A stretch of DNA of 64,000 nucleotides from Cytidiella melzeri (taxonomy: Eukaryota; Basidiomycota; Agaricomycetes; Polyporales; Irpicaceae). The position numbers and the translations under genes were made by a program. Shown one piece after another: positions 43,907-54,295 of this stretch (position 1 is the stretch's first letter; each line of letters begins with the position of its first letter). The notes beneath the pieces are model-generated. The model was not told where the DNA came from. It ran no database searches and worked only from the letters and a program-made list of their open reading frames with translations. The DNA lies in contig JABYQR010000196.1 of the NCBI GenBank assembly GCA_022592445.1, positions 1-64,000 of the forward strand. Reading direction: 5' to 3'.

Positions 43907-45230
43907 GTGAGAGGACTTTGTTACCGGTACGTTGCATGGCAATGACGTACGGTGGTTCTGTAGCAGTGCCGGAGCCGTTGAGTAGAGCGGGGTCGTTGTA
44001 GGGGACGAGCATGCTGGTGATGAGGATGCCAAGGATCTGCCCGTGGGGGGTGAGTACAAGGGTAGGAAAGGGAGAGGGAGAGGGCTTACGTAGAAGATAA
44101 CGATGCGCCAGAAGACGCAGCGAATGGCCTTGGCGATGTTGCGTCGCGGGCTCTCTGTTTGAGAGGCAGCGCTGTGTCAGCGAGGTGAGCCGCTGAAAAC
44201 ACACATATACATGGAGGAAAGCTAACACGTACATGGCGGCGAGCTCCATGCCCTGGAAGGAGAAACCAGCCTGAACAAAAACGGTGAGGATGCCAAGGAA
44301 ACGATTGACGCCAATGTGATTGGGCTCGAGACCTGCGCTACCAACGGCGCTGGGTTTCTTCCAGTAGCGGAGCCCGCGGCGGTCGTGGTCAGGTCCTCCG
44401 CCGAGGTCAATGACGAGGCCGGTCAAGATGAGGCCAGTAATGAGAAGGACTGCAATGGGCGATGAGAACAAACAAGGTGGAAAGAAAGGTAAAATTACAA
44501 CAAACGCTTGATGATGGAGAAGAAGAACTCAGACTCTCAGAACCATCAAACACCAAAGATGTTGATCAAGCTGATGAGAACGCAAATCACTGCGGTGTAC
44601 GCTGCTTGATGTTTCAACTGTGGGATTTGTGAAGTTTAACGACGAGTGAAGCAGATTTAGAGATGGTGAAAAAAACAACCTACATCTGAATCCCAGAACG
44701 AGATCAAAATAGTGGCAGCGGTGATTTCAACCGGGGTAGAGATGGCGTTCGAATACCAATAATTCCATCTAGACCGTATTTGAGTATCCTGGAAGTGCTT
44801 ATCACGGAAGAAATGCTCACCCGAGCACAAAACCAAGGGCAGGGTCTACCCAACGGGCAGCAAAATGAGGAAAGGTGCCAGATATGGGGGCGTGAGAGGT
44901 CATTTCGCCGATGGCGCAAAGGGCGGAGTAGGCGACGGAGCCGACTACAGCGTAGGCAATGAGGGCTTTGAGAGGACCTGCGCCAGACAAGGCAGAACCA
45001 GAACCAAGGAAGAGACCTGTCCCAATTGTGCCTGTGACCTAATTTTTGTTTATTTGGGTGAATATGTAGGACGAGGAAGGACAAGGGAAGCACTACACAC
45101 CGCAATCATCTGTACATGCCTCTGCTTCAGCTTTCTCTGGACGCGGTTGAGCTCTTGGGCGTCGAAGTGGTAACAGTCGTCCGCTTTGGCGACATAGACG
45201 TCAGGGCGGAGAGAGCATTGTTTTGAGTCA
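43907..45230 (-). pseudogene. Amino-acid permease (YAT family), 5' two-thirds
   Basis: Six or more exons encode a fungal plasma-membrane amino-acid permease. They show LNRVQRKLKQRHVQMIA, then GTIGTGLFLGSGSALSGAG, IGEMTSHAPISGTFPHF, WNYWYSNAISTPVEITAA, FWDSD, YTAVICVLISLINIFGV, IDLGGGPDHDR, RFLGILTVFVQAGFSFQG, SPRRNIAKAIR and ILGILITSMLVPYNDPALL. Introns of 52-66 bp fit at 45100-45039, 44820-44769, 44683-44618 and 44505-44450. Two in-frame TGA codons (44546-44548, 44537-44539) replace Arg and Gly of the usual GVRWFGES. The start codon is not visible; the 5' side is replaced by repeats. The gene is broken again by the LINE at 43907. Confidence 0.92.
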
Positions 45231-45306
45231 GCAATGTAATACTAGGACAGAAGCGACGCATATACTCACTTGAAAGGCCCTAGTAGCTCTCCTGGGGTCT
45301 AGTGGC

Positions 45307-46195
45307 GAGCTCTCAGTCCTAGCAGGTGATGGGCTCAGGGGCGTTGGCACTGTTAGACGAGGAGGAGAGGGAAGAAGATGAGTGATTAGAGAAAGGAAGG
45401 ATGTTAGTTGTTGTTGAGGTTGTCGTCGCCGTCTGGTGCCCGTAATGTCGTTTCCGTCGTCATAAAGACTCAACGCAGCAAATAAATTCACTTGCGAGAG
45501 GATGGTGGTCGTCTGAGGTGCGCGGCCGACTTGTCAACGTGTCCAAAGCGCCCAGTCCCGCTTGGGCGCCCAAAACTAAACTTTGGCTGCGTGCAATGAT
45601 CACGAACAAGCATGACCACCGCACGGCCACCATTCTCATCCTCTCGCAAGTGAATTTATTCGCTGCGTTGAGTCTGTACGACGACAGAAACGACATTACA
45701 GCCACCATTCTCATAACTACAGCTACAGCATGTGCGACAACGAACCCGGCGCGCGTTGGCCTGCCGTTTTGGGCACCCAAACGGGACTGGGCACTTTGGA
45801 CACGTTGACAAGTCGGCTGCGCACCTCAGACAACCACCATCCTCTTGCAAGTGAATTTATTCGCTGCGTTGAGTCTGTACAACGACGGAAACAACATTAT
45901 GGCCACCAGACGGCGACGACAACCTCAACAACAACTAACATCTCTGCTACTCACTACCCACCACTCACTGCTTGACTCACTTTGCGACAACCACCACTCT
46001 GCAACCACGACCTCGACTCTGGCGAACACATCATAAAACCACACATCGCACTACCGTCTTTGGTTTCTAAAGTCCAAATCTCACCCGACACCCGTTTTCC
46101 CCCTTCCTTCCTCTAATCACTCATCTTCTTCCCTCTCCTCCTCGTCTAATAGTGCCAACGCCCCTGAGCCCATCACCTGCTAGGACTGAGAACTC
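45307..46195. mobile_element. Foldback-type element with long inverted repeats
   Basis: The left arm starts GAGCTCTCAGTCCTAGCAGG and the right arm is its complement ending CCTGCTAGGACTGAGAACTC. The arms match over more than 200 bp, with a 130-bp gap in one. The motif GTGAATTTATTCGCTGCGTT occurs three times inside, once inverted. There is no transposase ORF and no clear TSD. Confidence 0.75.
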
Positions 46196-46197
46196 AG

Positions 46198-46382
46198 CAT
46201 GTTGTTGAAAAGACCCCTTGTTGCGCAAATTTCACGCTCCAAGTCGAATGAGGTCATTTTAACGCCTGCCCCGCGATATTCGCTCGATATCAACTTTTGC
46301 CAACATTCAACTCCTTATCGTGCGAATCCACTTCCCTAACATGTTTGACCGGCGAAATTCACGGGCTATTGGCTCTGCAATG
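46198..46382 (+). repeat. Inverted repeat partner of 35491-35673
   Basis: GCATGTTGTTG...GGCTCTGCA; see the partner. It lies directly beside the foldback element. Confidence 0.8.
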
Positions 46383-46414
46383 ATGTTTTTGTCCTCATGC
46401 GCCACAAAGCGTAA

Positions 46415-46535
46415 CTCGGTGCTGACAGGCAAGAGCTTACGTCCTCTTTTGAACAAGACGCGCGTTTCTGCACGTCTTGTTTGAAAGAGGACGTAAGTGT
46501 GATTACGCACGCTCCGAAGTCAATGAGGTGAGCCA
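46415..46535 (+). pseudogene. Copy of the first part of the 62953 ORF, split by a small palindrome
   Basis: AACTCGGTGCTGACAGGCAAG and, after an interruption, CGCTCCGAAGTCAATGAGGTG match the minus strand near 62885-62950. The interruption of about 60 bp is a near-perfect hairpin (ACGTCCTCTTTT...AAAGAGGACGT), flanked by TTACG on both sides, a likely TSD. It ends just before the ALG12-like remnant. Confidence 0.6.
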
Positions 46536-46547
46536 ACAATGAGGATA

Positions 46548-47222
46548 TAGATATTCAACGTTGCTGCTGCTCGCGGTGCTACATGGATGTACGAGTGCCC
46601 CTTACCCCGTATTTGGCTTTAACATAGGCTGTCTCGCATTTCTCCTCGTCGCAGGCTGTCTCGTGATCAATTGTCTCCTTACGGTTATATTCTCCATCTC
46701 GTCAATCAACAACTACCCAGGAGGCAAAGCGCTCGCGCGTTTCAATGAGATGTACGCCGATAGACAAGCCGGTGAGCATTTTATCTCTCTCTTCTTTTGG
46801 TTCATTTGAGCATCAATGCCCATGCGTAGTGCAGGTTCACATATCCAACCTCGCCGCTCAAACCGGCGCCTCGCTTTTCCAACAAACCCACGCACCACCG
46901 TACTTCCCTGACCTCGGTGTCCGCCCACCTCCCCTTGCTTACAACTGGGTGTACAACAAAACAGAGGACGTCTCTCCAACATCCATCACTACTGACCGCT
47001 CGATCACGCACGCTATCGTCGAGATTCAGGACGGCGTCGGGATGAACGCGTGGGAGGCGACCAGCTTCCCGAAAAGTTCTTGGGTGATGATGGCGGTGAT
47101 ACCTGCATTTGAGAAGTGGTAATTCAATGTAGGTGCATTGAAGGTGGAACCGATGAAGCCGTGGCGAGTGCTCGAGTATGTAGAAGGCGATAAGTTGGCC
47201 GTGCTGGAGAGGAGAGGGTGGT
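46548..47222 (+). pseudogene. ALG12: ALG12-like mannosyltransferase, 3' remnant
   Basis: The protein reads FNVAAARGATWM, then in another frame INNYPGGKALARFNEMYADRQA. After an intron of roughly 55 bp (GTGAGC near 46772) comes VHISNLAAQTGASLF and YNKTEDVSP, then, past a TAA at 47120, FNVGALKVEP and LAVLERRGW with a final TGA at 47222. NYPGG-x-AL and HI-x2-AAQTG-x-S are conserved near the C-terminus of ALG12, the ER alpha-1,6-mannosyltransferase that extends lipid-linked oligosaccharide for N-glycosylation. The frameshift, internal stop and missing 5' two-thirds make it a relic. Other GT22 members are less likely. Confidence 0.72.
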
Positions 47223-47688
47223 GATCCAATGATTCTGTACTGTACGCCAACATTTTTCTTGAAACTTTATGTGCTCTGCGTGTCCAACCCAACTTGCCAC
47301 TCTACTAGTTGTAAGCTTTTTGCCTGCAGCACCAGTCATTTGATTCTCGACAACATGTGGGTTGTGGGAGCCGGTGTGCGCAGTTCACATTGACCTTCAG
47401 CACTCACGTCCTCGCCCTGTTGTCCTACAATTTCCAACTCAGGACTGTGTTCTGGTATTGTGAGTGCTCGTGAACCCTCACGTTACGCAAGACCTTGCAC
47501 TGATGATTGCAATTCGCGGACAGATCACTCACGGTACAAACCCTCATCCGAGTCTGTGCTATCGCCCAATAGTCAAGGTACACGACTACATGTACAGGGA
47601 AAGAGAAACATATCTAGCTAACAGACAATATTGTCACTGAGTAAATAACCACTGAGACACGCATGCAACACAAGAAGATTGCCTGTAA
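47223..47688. other. No gene seen
   Basis: Between the ALG12 remnant and the MITE there are no convincing frames, repeats or RNA genes. Confidence 0.5.
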
Positions 47689-47849
47689 GGGCCTGATTGG
47701 CTGCACATTATGTAGTTGCATTATGGAATAATCCCCCGCCAAATAAAATAATCCAGCGCTTAATTCGACTTATTTCCACAGTGACTTATTTCCTTATTGG
47801 CGGGGGATTATTTATAAGTCGACTACATAATGCAGCGCCAATCAGGCCC
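47689..47849. mobile_element. Harbinger/Tourist-like MITE
   Basis: A 161-bp element with inverted ends starting GGGCCTGATTGGCTGCA and ending CCAATCAGGCCC, flanked by TAA on both sides (47686-47688 and 47850-47852). A 3-bp TWA duplication and GGGCCTG-type ends are known hallmarks of PIF/Harbinger. It has no coding capacity. Confidence 0.88.
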
Positions 47850-48020
47850 TAAGCCAGCCAAGTGTACTTGAAATTGCAGAGTGGATGAGAAACGCACATT
47901 TCACAAGGTTGGGACATTTGGAAGTTCTGATTTCCCTAAATCAGGTTTATCTCTGGGGTGAAGTTGGCAGAGTGTCACCCACTGACCATTACAGGTTTTG
48001 ACATCAGTGAGAGGGGAAAT

Positions 48021-48513
48021 CGGCCCGATGCGGTGGCAGCCGCTTGCAAACTATGTGATTGGTACAAACGTGATAGCCAAAAATCATGTGATAACCTGCA
48101 AGAAAAAGATCAGCGGGGTTTCAAACGGAGTCTGAGCAACTTTTATCAGTATATTGACTGTATGTCCCCAACGTTGGGTTCATCCAAGAAGATTTTTATG
48201 TCTGTGTGTTGCTGAGGGGCAGGACTATCTGATGATGTAAAATTTGTGTCTATTCATGTACATGTGTTCAATACAAAATACAAAAACCAATTTTTGATGG
48301 GAGATTCAGCTCATCACACGCATTTGTAGAGTGAATAACAAAGCAAATGAAACACCATCAAATCATTACACCACACTGTTACAGAATTTATTACCGCATG
48401 TATTACCCCATCAAATTCCCACAGTTTGGGGGACAAAAAGGTCACATCTGAAAAAGCATCAATGCGCTGGCGCGAACTGGAACGATTCTTCTTCATTCTT
48501 CAGGAATCGTAAC
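48021..48513 (+). repeat. 490-bp repeat, inverted copy at 61978-62469
   Basis: Starts CGGCCCGATGCGG and ends TTCTTCAGGAATCGTAAC. Inside is a conserved frame ending SLSNFYQYIDC and FMSVCC before a stop, shared by both copies apart from one indel. It also contains the short motif with TTTTTGTCCCCCAAA found throughout the mosaic. Confidence 0.85.
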
Positions 48514-49092
48514 TGAGGGGATATGCCCTCAGGAGTGCCTCTATATATACATGAAGGGGAGGACCCCAGGTACTACCCTAAGACCCCTAACATGTACATG
48601 AGTAAGCGAAGTCATCTACGTTACTAAGCATGCCCTATGCCCTAGTGGTGCTACTCCAATAATCAACCAATAGCAATTGTCCCCATGACCTGACCCCATG
48701 ACCCAGTCCCAAGGCTAGACTTGTTCTAGCTTGTTCTAAGACAAGGCTAGACTTTTCCAGAAGGTTCTAAGAACTATGACATCATCTAATGGAATGTTCT
48801 ATACTATGACATCATAGTTCCAGCATGTTCCACAATGTTCCAGAGAGTTCTATCATGTGATACACAGATAAGGAAAGAAGCGCATCAGCGCATCAGAGAC
48901 AGGAGGCACATCAGCGCATCAATTGATAGGCACTGAGAATAAGCGCCGGAATAGGCGCCTGATAAGCGCTGGATAAGCGCCTAAATAGACGCCGGATAAG
49001 CGCTGGATAAGCGCTTGACAAGCACTTAAATATTCCAATAATACCGTTGCCTGGTAAGGCAAGTCTTGTAGAAACATTGAAAATCTGTGACA
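48514..49092 (-). repeat. Solo LTR of element D family
   Basis: 579 bp, about 95% like 13081-13670, with the same ends. The flanks (GTAAC and GTTTT) do not form a clear TSD, so it may be truncated at its left end. Confidence 0.85.
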
Positions 49093-49353
49093 GTTTTGAT
49101 TCTGTACTCACACCCACTGTTGTACTTTAAATAATACAGCACAGTCTTTCTTCTTTCCTGGATGTTTGCTTGCTCCAGTGAAGACAAACCACCAATTTAA
49201 TATACATTACTCATCAAAGAAGCTATTCACAACAAAATGACTTAATCAAGCTGCTACCAGCCACAAGCTTACTTACAAATCTGGCTCAGAAAGTAATATT
49301 TCATTTGATCTTCAGGAGTTGTACTTGCCGCTTGCCGGCACTGCCAACACTAG
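49093..49353 (+). mobile_element. Non-autonomous Helitron 3' end
   Basis: The last 260 bp match 55600-55852. It ends TTGCCGCTTGCCGGCACTGCC then ACACTAG, followed by T at 49354, agreeing with the Helitron 3' end rule. Confidence 0.7.
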
Positions 49354-50537
49354 TCGATACAGGTAGTCGTCATGGCAGCAAGGGGATTCATATATCTCTT
49401 CATTAATCTTTAGCAGTGCTTACTGCTGATGAAAGAAATTATCTACATACTCTAACAATAAAGGGGTGGGAGACATATTGACACAATCAACTTCCAAAAC
49501 ATGTTATATGTGTTCTCTTGATGTCTGAACTGCCTTGTCCTTGTTGGAACTGCCACAGGCTGCGTTCTGATGGTAGCTCCCTCTCAGAAAGCATCTAATT
49601 TTTGTGGGACTTTATGAAACAAACATTTCCAGTGCCCACTGTTGATGCAACATGAGAATGCATGCTATAGCAGTCGAAAATGTCTTGTTACAATTTGCAC
49701 CCAAAATATGGGTAATGGTTGCTTAGGGACTACATAATATTTGTGGATTGCTGTAAATGTTTGAAATAGGCGGTGTTCTGATGGTGATTCTTTCTTGGAT
49801 CAATGTTTGTGATTTCCTGTACATGTTTGCAACCACTGTAAGTGCAGGGCCAGGATTTGAAATCATCTTGAATTACAATTCCTGAAGAATGAAGAAGAAT
49901 TGTTCCAGTGTGCTCCAGCACATTGATGCCTTTTCAGATGTGACCTTTTTGTCCCCCAAAGTGTGGGAATTTGATGGCAGAATACAGACAGTAACAGCCT
50001 CAATAACAAAACAATGAATACAGCTAATGGCATCACACTGGCCTTGTTAGCAGCCCTTGATTACTTTGTATCAGATCACTTTTGCAATCAAAATGCAGTT
50101 TTTGATTTGAACGGACTGCATATGGGAGCAAATCTGTACATATAATATACCATTGGATAGACCTATCTTGTAGCAACATCCTGGTACAAACATCCTGTCA
50201 AGTGAGGTGGAATTGAGCAAGTTATGGCCAGTCTACTGAAAAAAAAGTCATTCAGACTCAGATTCAAACTCCACTCCTGCTGGCAAATGATGTCCAATTC
50301 CGGTTACACAAATGTGCAGCACTCAACAGACATTGCTTGCTCTCTGAACAAGGAGTAGAATTAGAAGACAAATAGGATTGGCTCTGAGCAAGAATTACCA
50401 GTACTTTTGGAAGCTAGCTACAAATCCTCAACGCCCACATTCTTGGACGACGTAAATTTGTGGCTGCATCCGGAGGGAGTACAACATTGGATTGTTCTAC
50501 AAAGTTTGACAACTGTTATTTGCTCTCTAGGGAGGGG
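49354..50537. repeat. Mosaic of short Helitron-related repeats
   Basis: No gene. Around 49870-50000 lies the recurring block AATTCCTGAAGAATGAAG...TTTTTGTCCCCCAAAGTGTG. Other blocks recur inverted at 56600-57300. Confidence 0.6.
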
Positions 50538-51530
50538 TTACAATCAGAACATAGCCTGTAGCAGTTTCAATGGGGGTGAGGCAGTTCAAACATCAGCAGG
50601 ATGTGGTTGCATCAGCATAGAGCACTGCCTTTGATTCTTCCACACAGTTTCACAACCACGGTTACAATCAGAACATAGCCTGTGGCAAGCCTAATGGGGC
50701 TGAGGCAGCTCAGACATCAACAAGACCTGATTGCATCAGCATAGAGCACGGCCTTTACACAGTTTCACAACCACCAGTTGCTCTCTAAGGAGGGGTTACA
50801 ATCAGGAAATGGCCTGTGGCAGTCCTGATGTGGCTGACACAGTTCAGACATCAACAGGACGTCGTTGCATCACCATAGAGCACTGCCTTTGATTCTTCCA
50901 CACAGTTTCACAACCACCAGTTGCTCTATAAGCAGGAGTTACAATCAGAACATAGCCTGTGGCAGTCCTAAATGGGCTGAGGCAGTTCAGACATCAACAG
51001 GACGTGGTTGCATCAGCATAGAGCACTGCCTTTGATGCTTCCACAAGGTTCACAACCACGGTTACAATCAGAACATAGCCTGTGGCAGTCCTAATGGGGC
51101 TCAGGCAGTTTAAACATCAACAGAATGTGGTTGCATCAGCATAGGGCACAGCCTTTAATTCTTCCACACAGTTTCACAACCACCAGTTGCTCTCTAAGGA
51201 GGGGTTACAATCAGAACATAGCCTGTGGCATTGTCAATGGGGGTGAGGCAGTTCAGACATCAACAGGACGTCGTTGCATCAGCATAGAGCACTGCCTCTG
51301 ATTCTTCCACACAGGTTCACAACCATGGTTACAATCAGAACATAGCCTGTGGCAGTCCTAATGGCGCTCAGGCAGCTCAGACATCAACAGGACGTGGTTG
51401 CATCAGCATAAGCACTGCCTTTGATTCTTCCAAACAGCTTCACAACCACTAGTTGCTCTATAAGCAGGAGTTACCATCAGGACCCAGCTTGTGGCAGCTT
51501 CAATGGGGGTGAGGCAGTGCAGACATCAAC
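50538..51530 (+). repeat. Minisatellite, alternating 124- and 143-bp units
   Basis: TTACAATCAGAACATAGCC or close variants start at 50538, 50662, 50796, 50939, 51062, 51205, 51329 and about 51470. Spacings alternate near 124 and 143 bp, because the shorter unit lacks the TTGCTCTCTAAGGAGG part. Frames in it are not genes. Confidence 0.88.
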
Positions 51531-52106
51531 AGGCCACATGTAACATGTTCTAGCAATTGATCCAGTAAGACACCCTCAAGCCCTTCATTCTTGAAAAAAG
51601 TAATTTCCTAGAATCAGCAGTGAACACTGCACAAGATTAATGACAAGATAGATGAAGCCCCTTGCTACCACTGGTGACTACCTTCATCAATGTATGACTC
51701 CTTTTCCTGCAACCAAACTTATCAATTGTAGTACAATCACTTTATCCCAGATCAAGTTGCCTATCAAAGGTGTCACAAATGACACTCAAATCACTAGAGA
51801 TACTGTGGCATAAGCTTCATGCACATGCTTTATTGACTAATATCCTATTGCTGACTTTGCCCAACACAGCATGCAGTTTTTATGAGGTAGCTCAAACATC
51901 AACAGGACACATGTAACATGATTTCAGAGCTAGACTGCTCCCCAACATGCTTGGCAATGATATATTGGTGAGAAGGCATAGCCTTTGACCATCAAAGCTC
52001 TTGGTCTATGTCTTAATGAGAGGAGCTATTCCAAGACATTGACAAACTCAATATTTTTGAAGCAAACAAATGTGTTTGTCACATCTGCACTGCACAGGAA
52101 CCCCAG
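51531..52106. repeat. Repeat block upstream of the secreted-protein gene
   Basis: The block with ATTAATGACAAGATAGATGA and GATCAAGTTGCCTATCAAAG also occurs at 55140-55320 and 58415-58560, and inverted near 56450-56660. I see no gene. Confidence 0.6.
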
Positions 52107-52117
52107 TATATATATAA
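52107..52117 (+). promoter_or_regulatory. TATA box of the secreted-protein gene
   Basis: TATATATATAA lies about 200 bp before the ATG and about 80 bp before a probable 5' UTR intron (52186-52248, GTAAGT...CCACAG). Confidence 0.55.
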
Positions 52118-52310
52118 CCCCTTGCTACCATGCTCATACCTCAACACTCCTCTATTTCTCCAGATCTTTGATTCAGTGCTGGTTGGTAAGTGCATTGTCA
52201 TTCCACATTGCACTTGCCTTGGTCACTGTATTAACATTGTTGCCACAGCTAGGAGTCTTGTCATTTCTCCAAACTCTCCTCAAATCACCCCTTCCACCTC
52301 CTATACTGCC

Positions 52311-52834
52311 ATGAAGATCTCAACCTTTCTCACTCTGTTTGTAGCTGTTGCTACTGGCACATTTTATATGGCAACTGTGTCTGCTGCCCCACCATCTCGT
52401 GATGATGGCAGCGACACAAACTTGCTTGCATCCACAGACACAGCCGTCAGCAGTTCCAGTCATGGGTCCCAAAAGATGCTCCCTGACACTAGTAGCAGGC
52501 CTAATCAGGCAGTACCTCTTCAAGGCCCAATAGGTGAGTTGCCAGCTTGCATGTTGCTCATCACATTGATCTCACACAACATGCACTGTAATACTCAGGA
52601 ATCCCAATTTCATCAGAGCTACAAGGAGCTGCAGATAATGACGCTAGAGTCAAAGAACTGTTAGCCTGGAATCCTAATGTTGGGACGACAGAAAAGAATA
52701 TCAAGATCATGTATGACCTCGCCGATGTGATACACCCCAATGCAGGTTGGGGTCAGTTGCGCTCCGAGATAGAGCGTGTATTTCAATCCAAAGCCACAAT
52801 TCTCTATCACAGGCTTAACTACATGAGGGGTTAA
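52311..52834 (+). CDS. Small secreted protein, unknown function (two exons)
   Basis: Exon 1 is 52311-52533, the intron 52534-52598 (GTGAGT...ACTCAG, 65 bp) and exon 2 52599-52834. Joined they give 152 residues ending in TAA, with no internal stop. The N-terminus (MKISTFLTLFVAVATG) is a classic signal peptide; cleavage is likely after ATVSA. The mature part starts with a Ser/Thr/Asp-rich stretch and ends in a folded-looking segment with LLAWNPNVGTTEKNIKIMYD and GWGQLRSEIERVFQSKAT. The mature protein has no Cys. A TATA box and a plausible 5' UTR intron precede it. It sits among Helitron-related repeats. Function is unknown; a host-interaction role is only a guess from size and secretion. Confidence 0.72.
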
Positions 52835-53397
52835 ACTCCTGTCTAGTACCCATGCAGCCAGGTCTTGCGAGTCAGGCAGATTAGACAGGGAGATAGCATT
52901 GAGAAAGAAGACAGGAAACAGGATGTGCAATTGTAACAGAACTTTTCTCTAACTAGTAGTTCTGCAGGCCAGAGACAATGAAAAAAGAATGAAAAAGAAT
53001 GGTTCCAGTGTGCTCCAGCACATTGATGCCTTTTCAGATTTGACCTTTTTGTCCCCCAAAGTGTGGGAAATTGATTGCAGAATACAAACAGTAACAGTGT
53101 CAATAACAAAACGATGAATACAGCTGATGGTATCACACTGGCCCTGTGATCAGCCCTTTATAACTTTGTATCAGCTCACTTTTGCAATTAAAATGCAATT
53201 CTTGATTTTGTGGCAACATCCTGGGACAAACCTGCTGCCAATTGAAGTGTAATTGAGCAAGTTATGGCCAGTCTACTGAAACAACTCATTCAGACTCAGA
53301 TTCAAACTCAACTCCTGCGGGCAAATGATGTCAAATTCTGGTCAGGTACATGTGCAGCAATCTACAGACATTCCTTGCTCTCTGAACAAGGGGTGCA
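52835..53397. repeat. Repeat blocks after the secreted-protein gene
   Basis: The TTTTTGTCCCCCAAAGTGTG block occurs at about 52990-53070 and another shared block at 53250-53390. There is no gene. Confidence 0.55.
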
Positions 53398-54123
53398 TGA
53401 CATGGATAGTCCAACAGACCGGATTTTTCCAACATTATCACAAGTTGACAGCCTTAGGCGCCTATCTAGAGCGCTTATTTTCAGGCTAGGAGTGTTACCA
53501 GACCTAACCCTAACCCGGGTCACGTGACATCCTGCCTTATTTATCAATAGTCCAGACCCAAACCCTAGACTCAGTCTGGAGTGGTTCCAGATCAACCTAG
53601 GCTATTGTTCTATTGTTCTTCTTCCATTGATAGGGATTCCCCAGGGATTCCCCCAGGTTTTATTGTTCTATTGTTTCTATTCTATTGTTCCATTGTTCTA
53701 TTGTTATAACTCTATTGTTCTCTGTACCCGGGTCCTTGACAGTTACTCAGGTCCTTGACAGTTACCCTGGTCCCTTATTGTTCTATTGTTACTCCAGCCC
53801 CACAGTTACTCCAGTCCCTAGTGTGGGAACTTGTGCACAGACCACCCAGCCACAGTATATATAGTAGCCCTCACCCTCCCTAGCTCTGCATCTTGACCTC
53901 TCTGTCATTTGCACTGCTAGGTGAGTTACTGCATGTAACTTAAGTATCATACCTTATTAACTCTGTCATTTGCACTGCTAGTATCCGGCCTTTGTGCCTG
54001 CTTGCCTGCTTATCATCGACTTTGACCTCGCTGTCGTCGTTGGAGATCCCTTTCCACTTCCCCCTCATATCTACTTCACCCTTGTTTAGGGTTTATCAGT
54101 CTACCAGCAGTCGCTCCGCGACA
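53398..54123 (+). repeat. Solo LTR, family F
   Basis: 726 bp, TGACATGGATAG to CCGCGACA, TSD GTGCA at 53393-53397 and 54124-54128. Confidence 0.95.
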
Positions 54124-54295
54124 GTGCAGTTAGAAGGCGCGCCGCGCGTAGTATTGGTTCTGAGCAAGAGTTACCAGTGATTTAAAAGCTAACTGCACAT
54201 TCTCAACCCCTACATTTCTGCACAATGTAAATTTGTGGCTGCATCATCAGTGAGTGCTGCATCTGATTGTTCCAAAAAGCTTCACAACGGTTAGT

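Noticed and set aside
43776..44471. A single unspliced ORF through permease exons into the LINE
   Set aside because: It reads through introns and across the LINE 5' boundary at 43907.
44704..45105. Minus-strand frame of 133 residues in the permease locus
   Set aside because: It is the wrong frame: splicing of two short introns gives the conserved permease sequence in another frame.
46391..46420. Continuation of ALG12 upstream (LMRHKA resembling LPHKEWRF)
   Set aside because: The same bases occur at 35461 in a rearranged non-coding repeat, so the resemblance is chance.
50538..51530. A CRISPR-like array
   Set aside because: The repeats are 124-143 bp with variable sequence throughout and no unique spacers; the genome is eukaryotic.
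52661..52930. Minus-strand ORF opposite the secreted-protein exon 2
   Set aside because: It is the shadow of exon 2; the plus-strand spliced frame has a signal peptide and splice signals.
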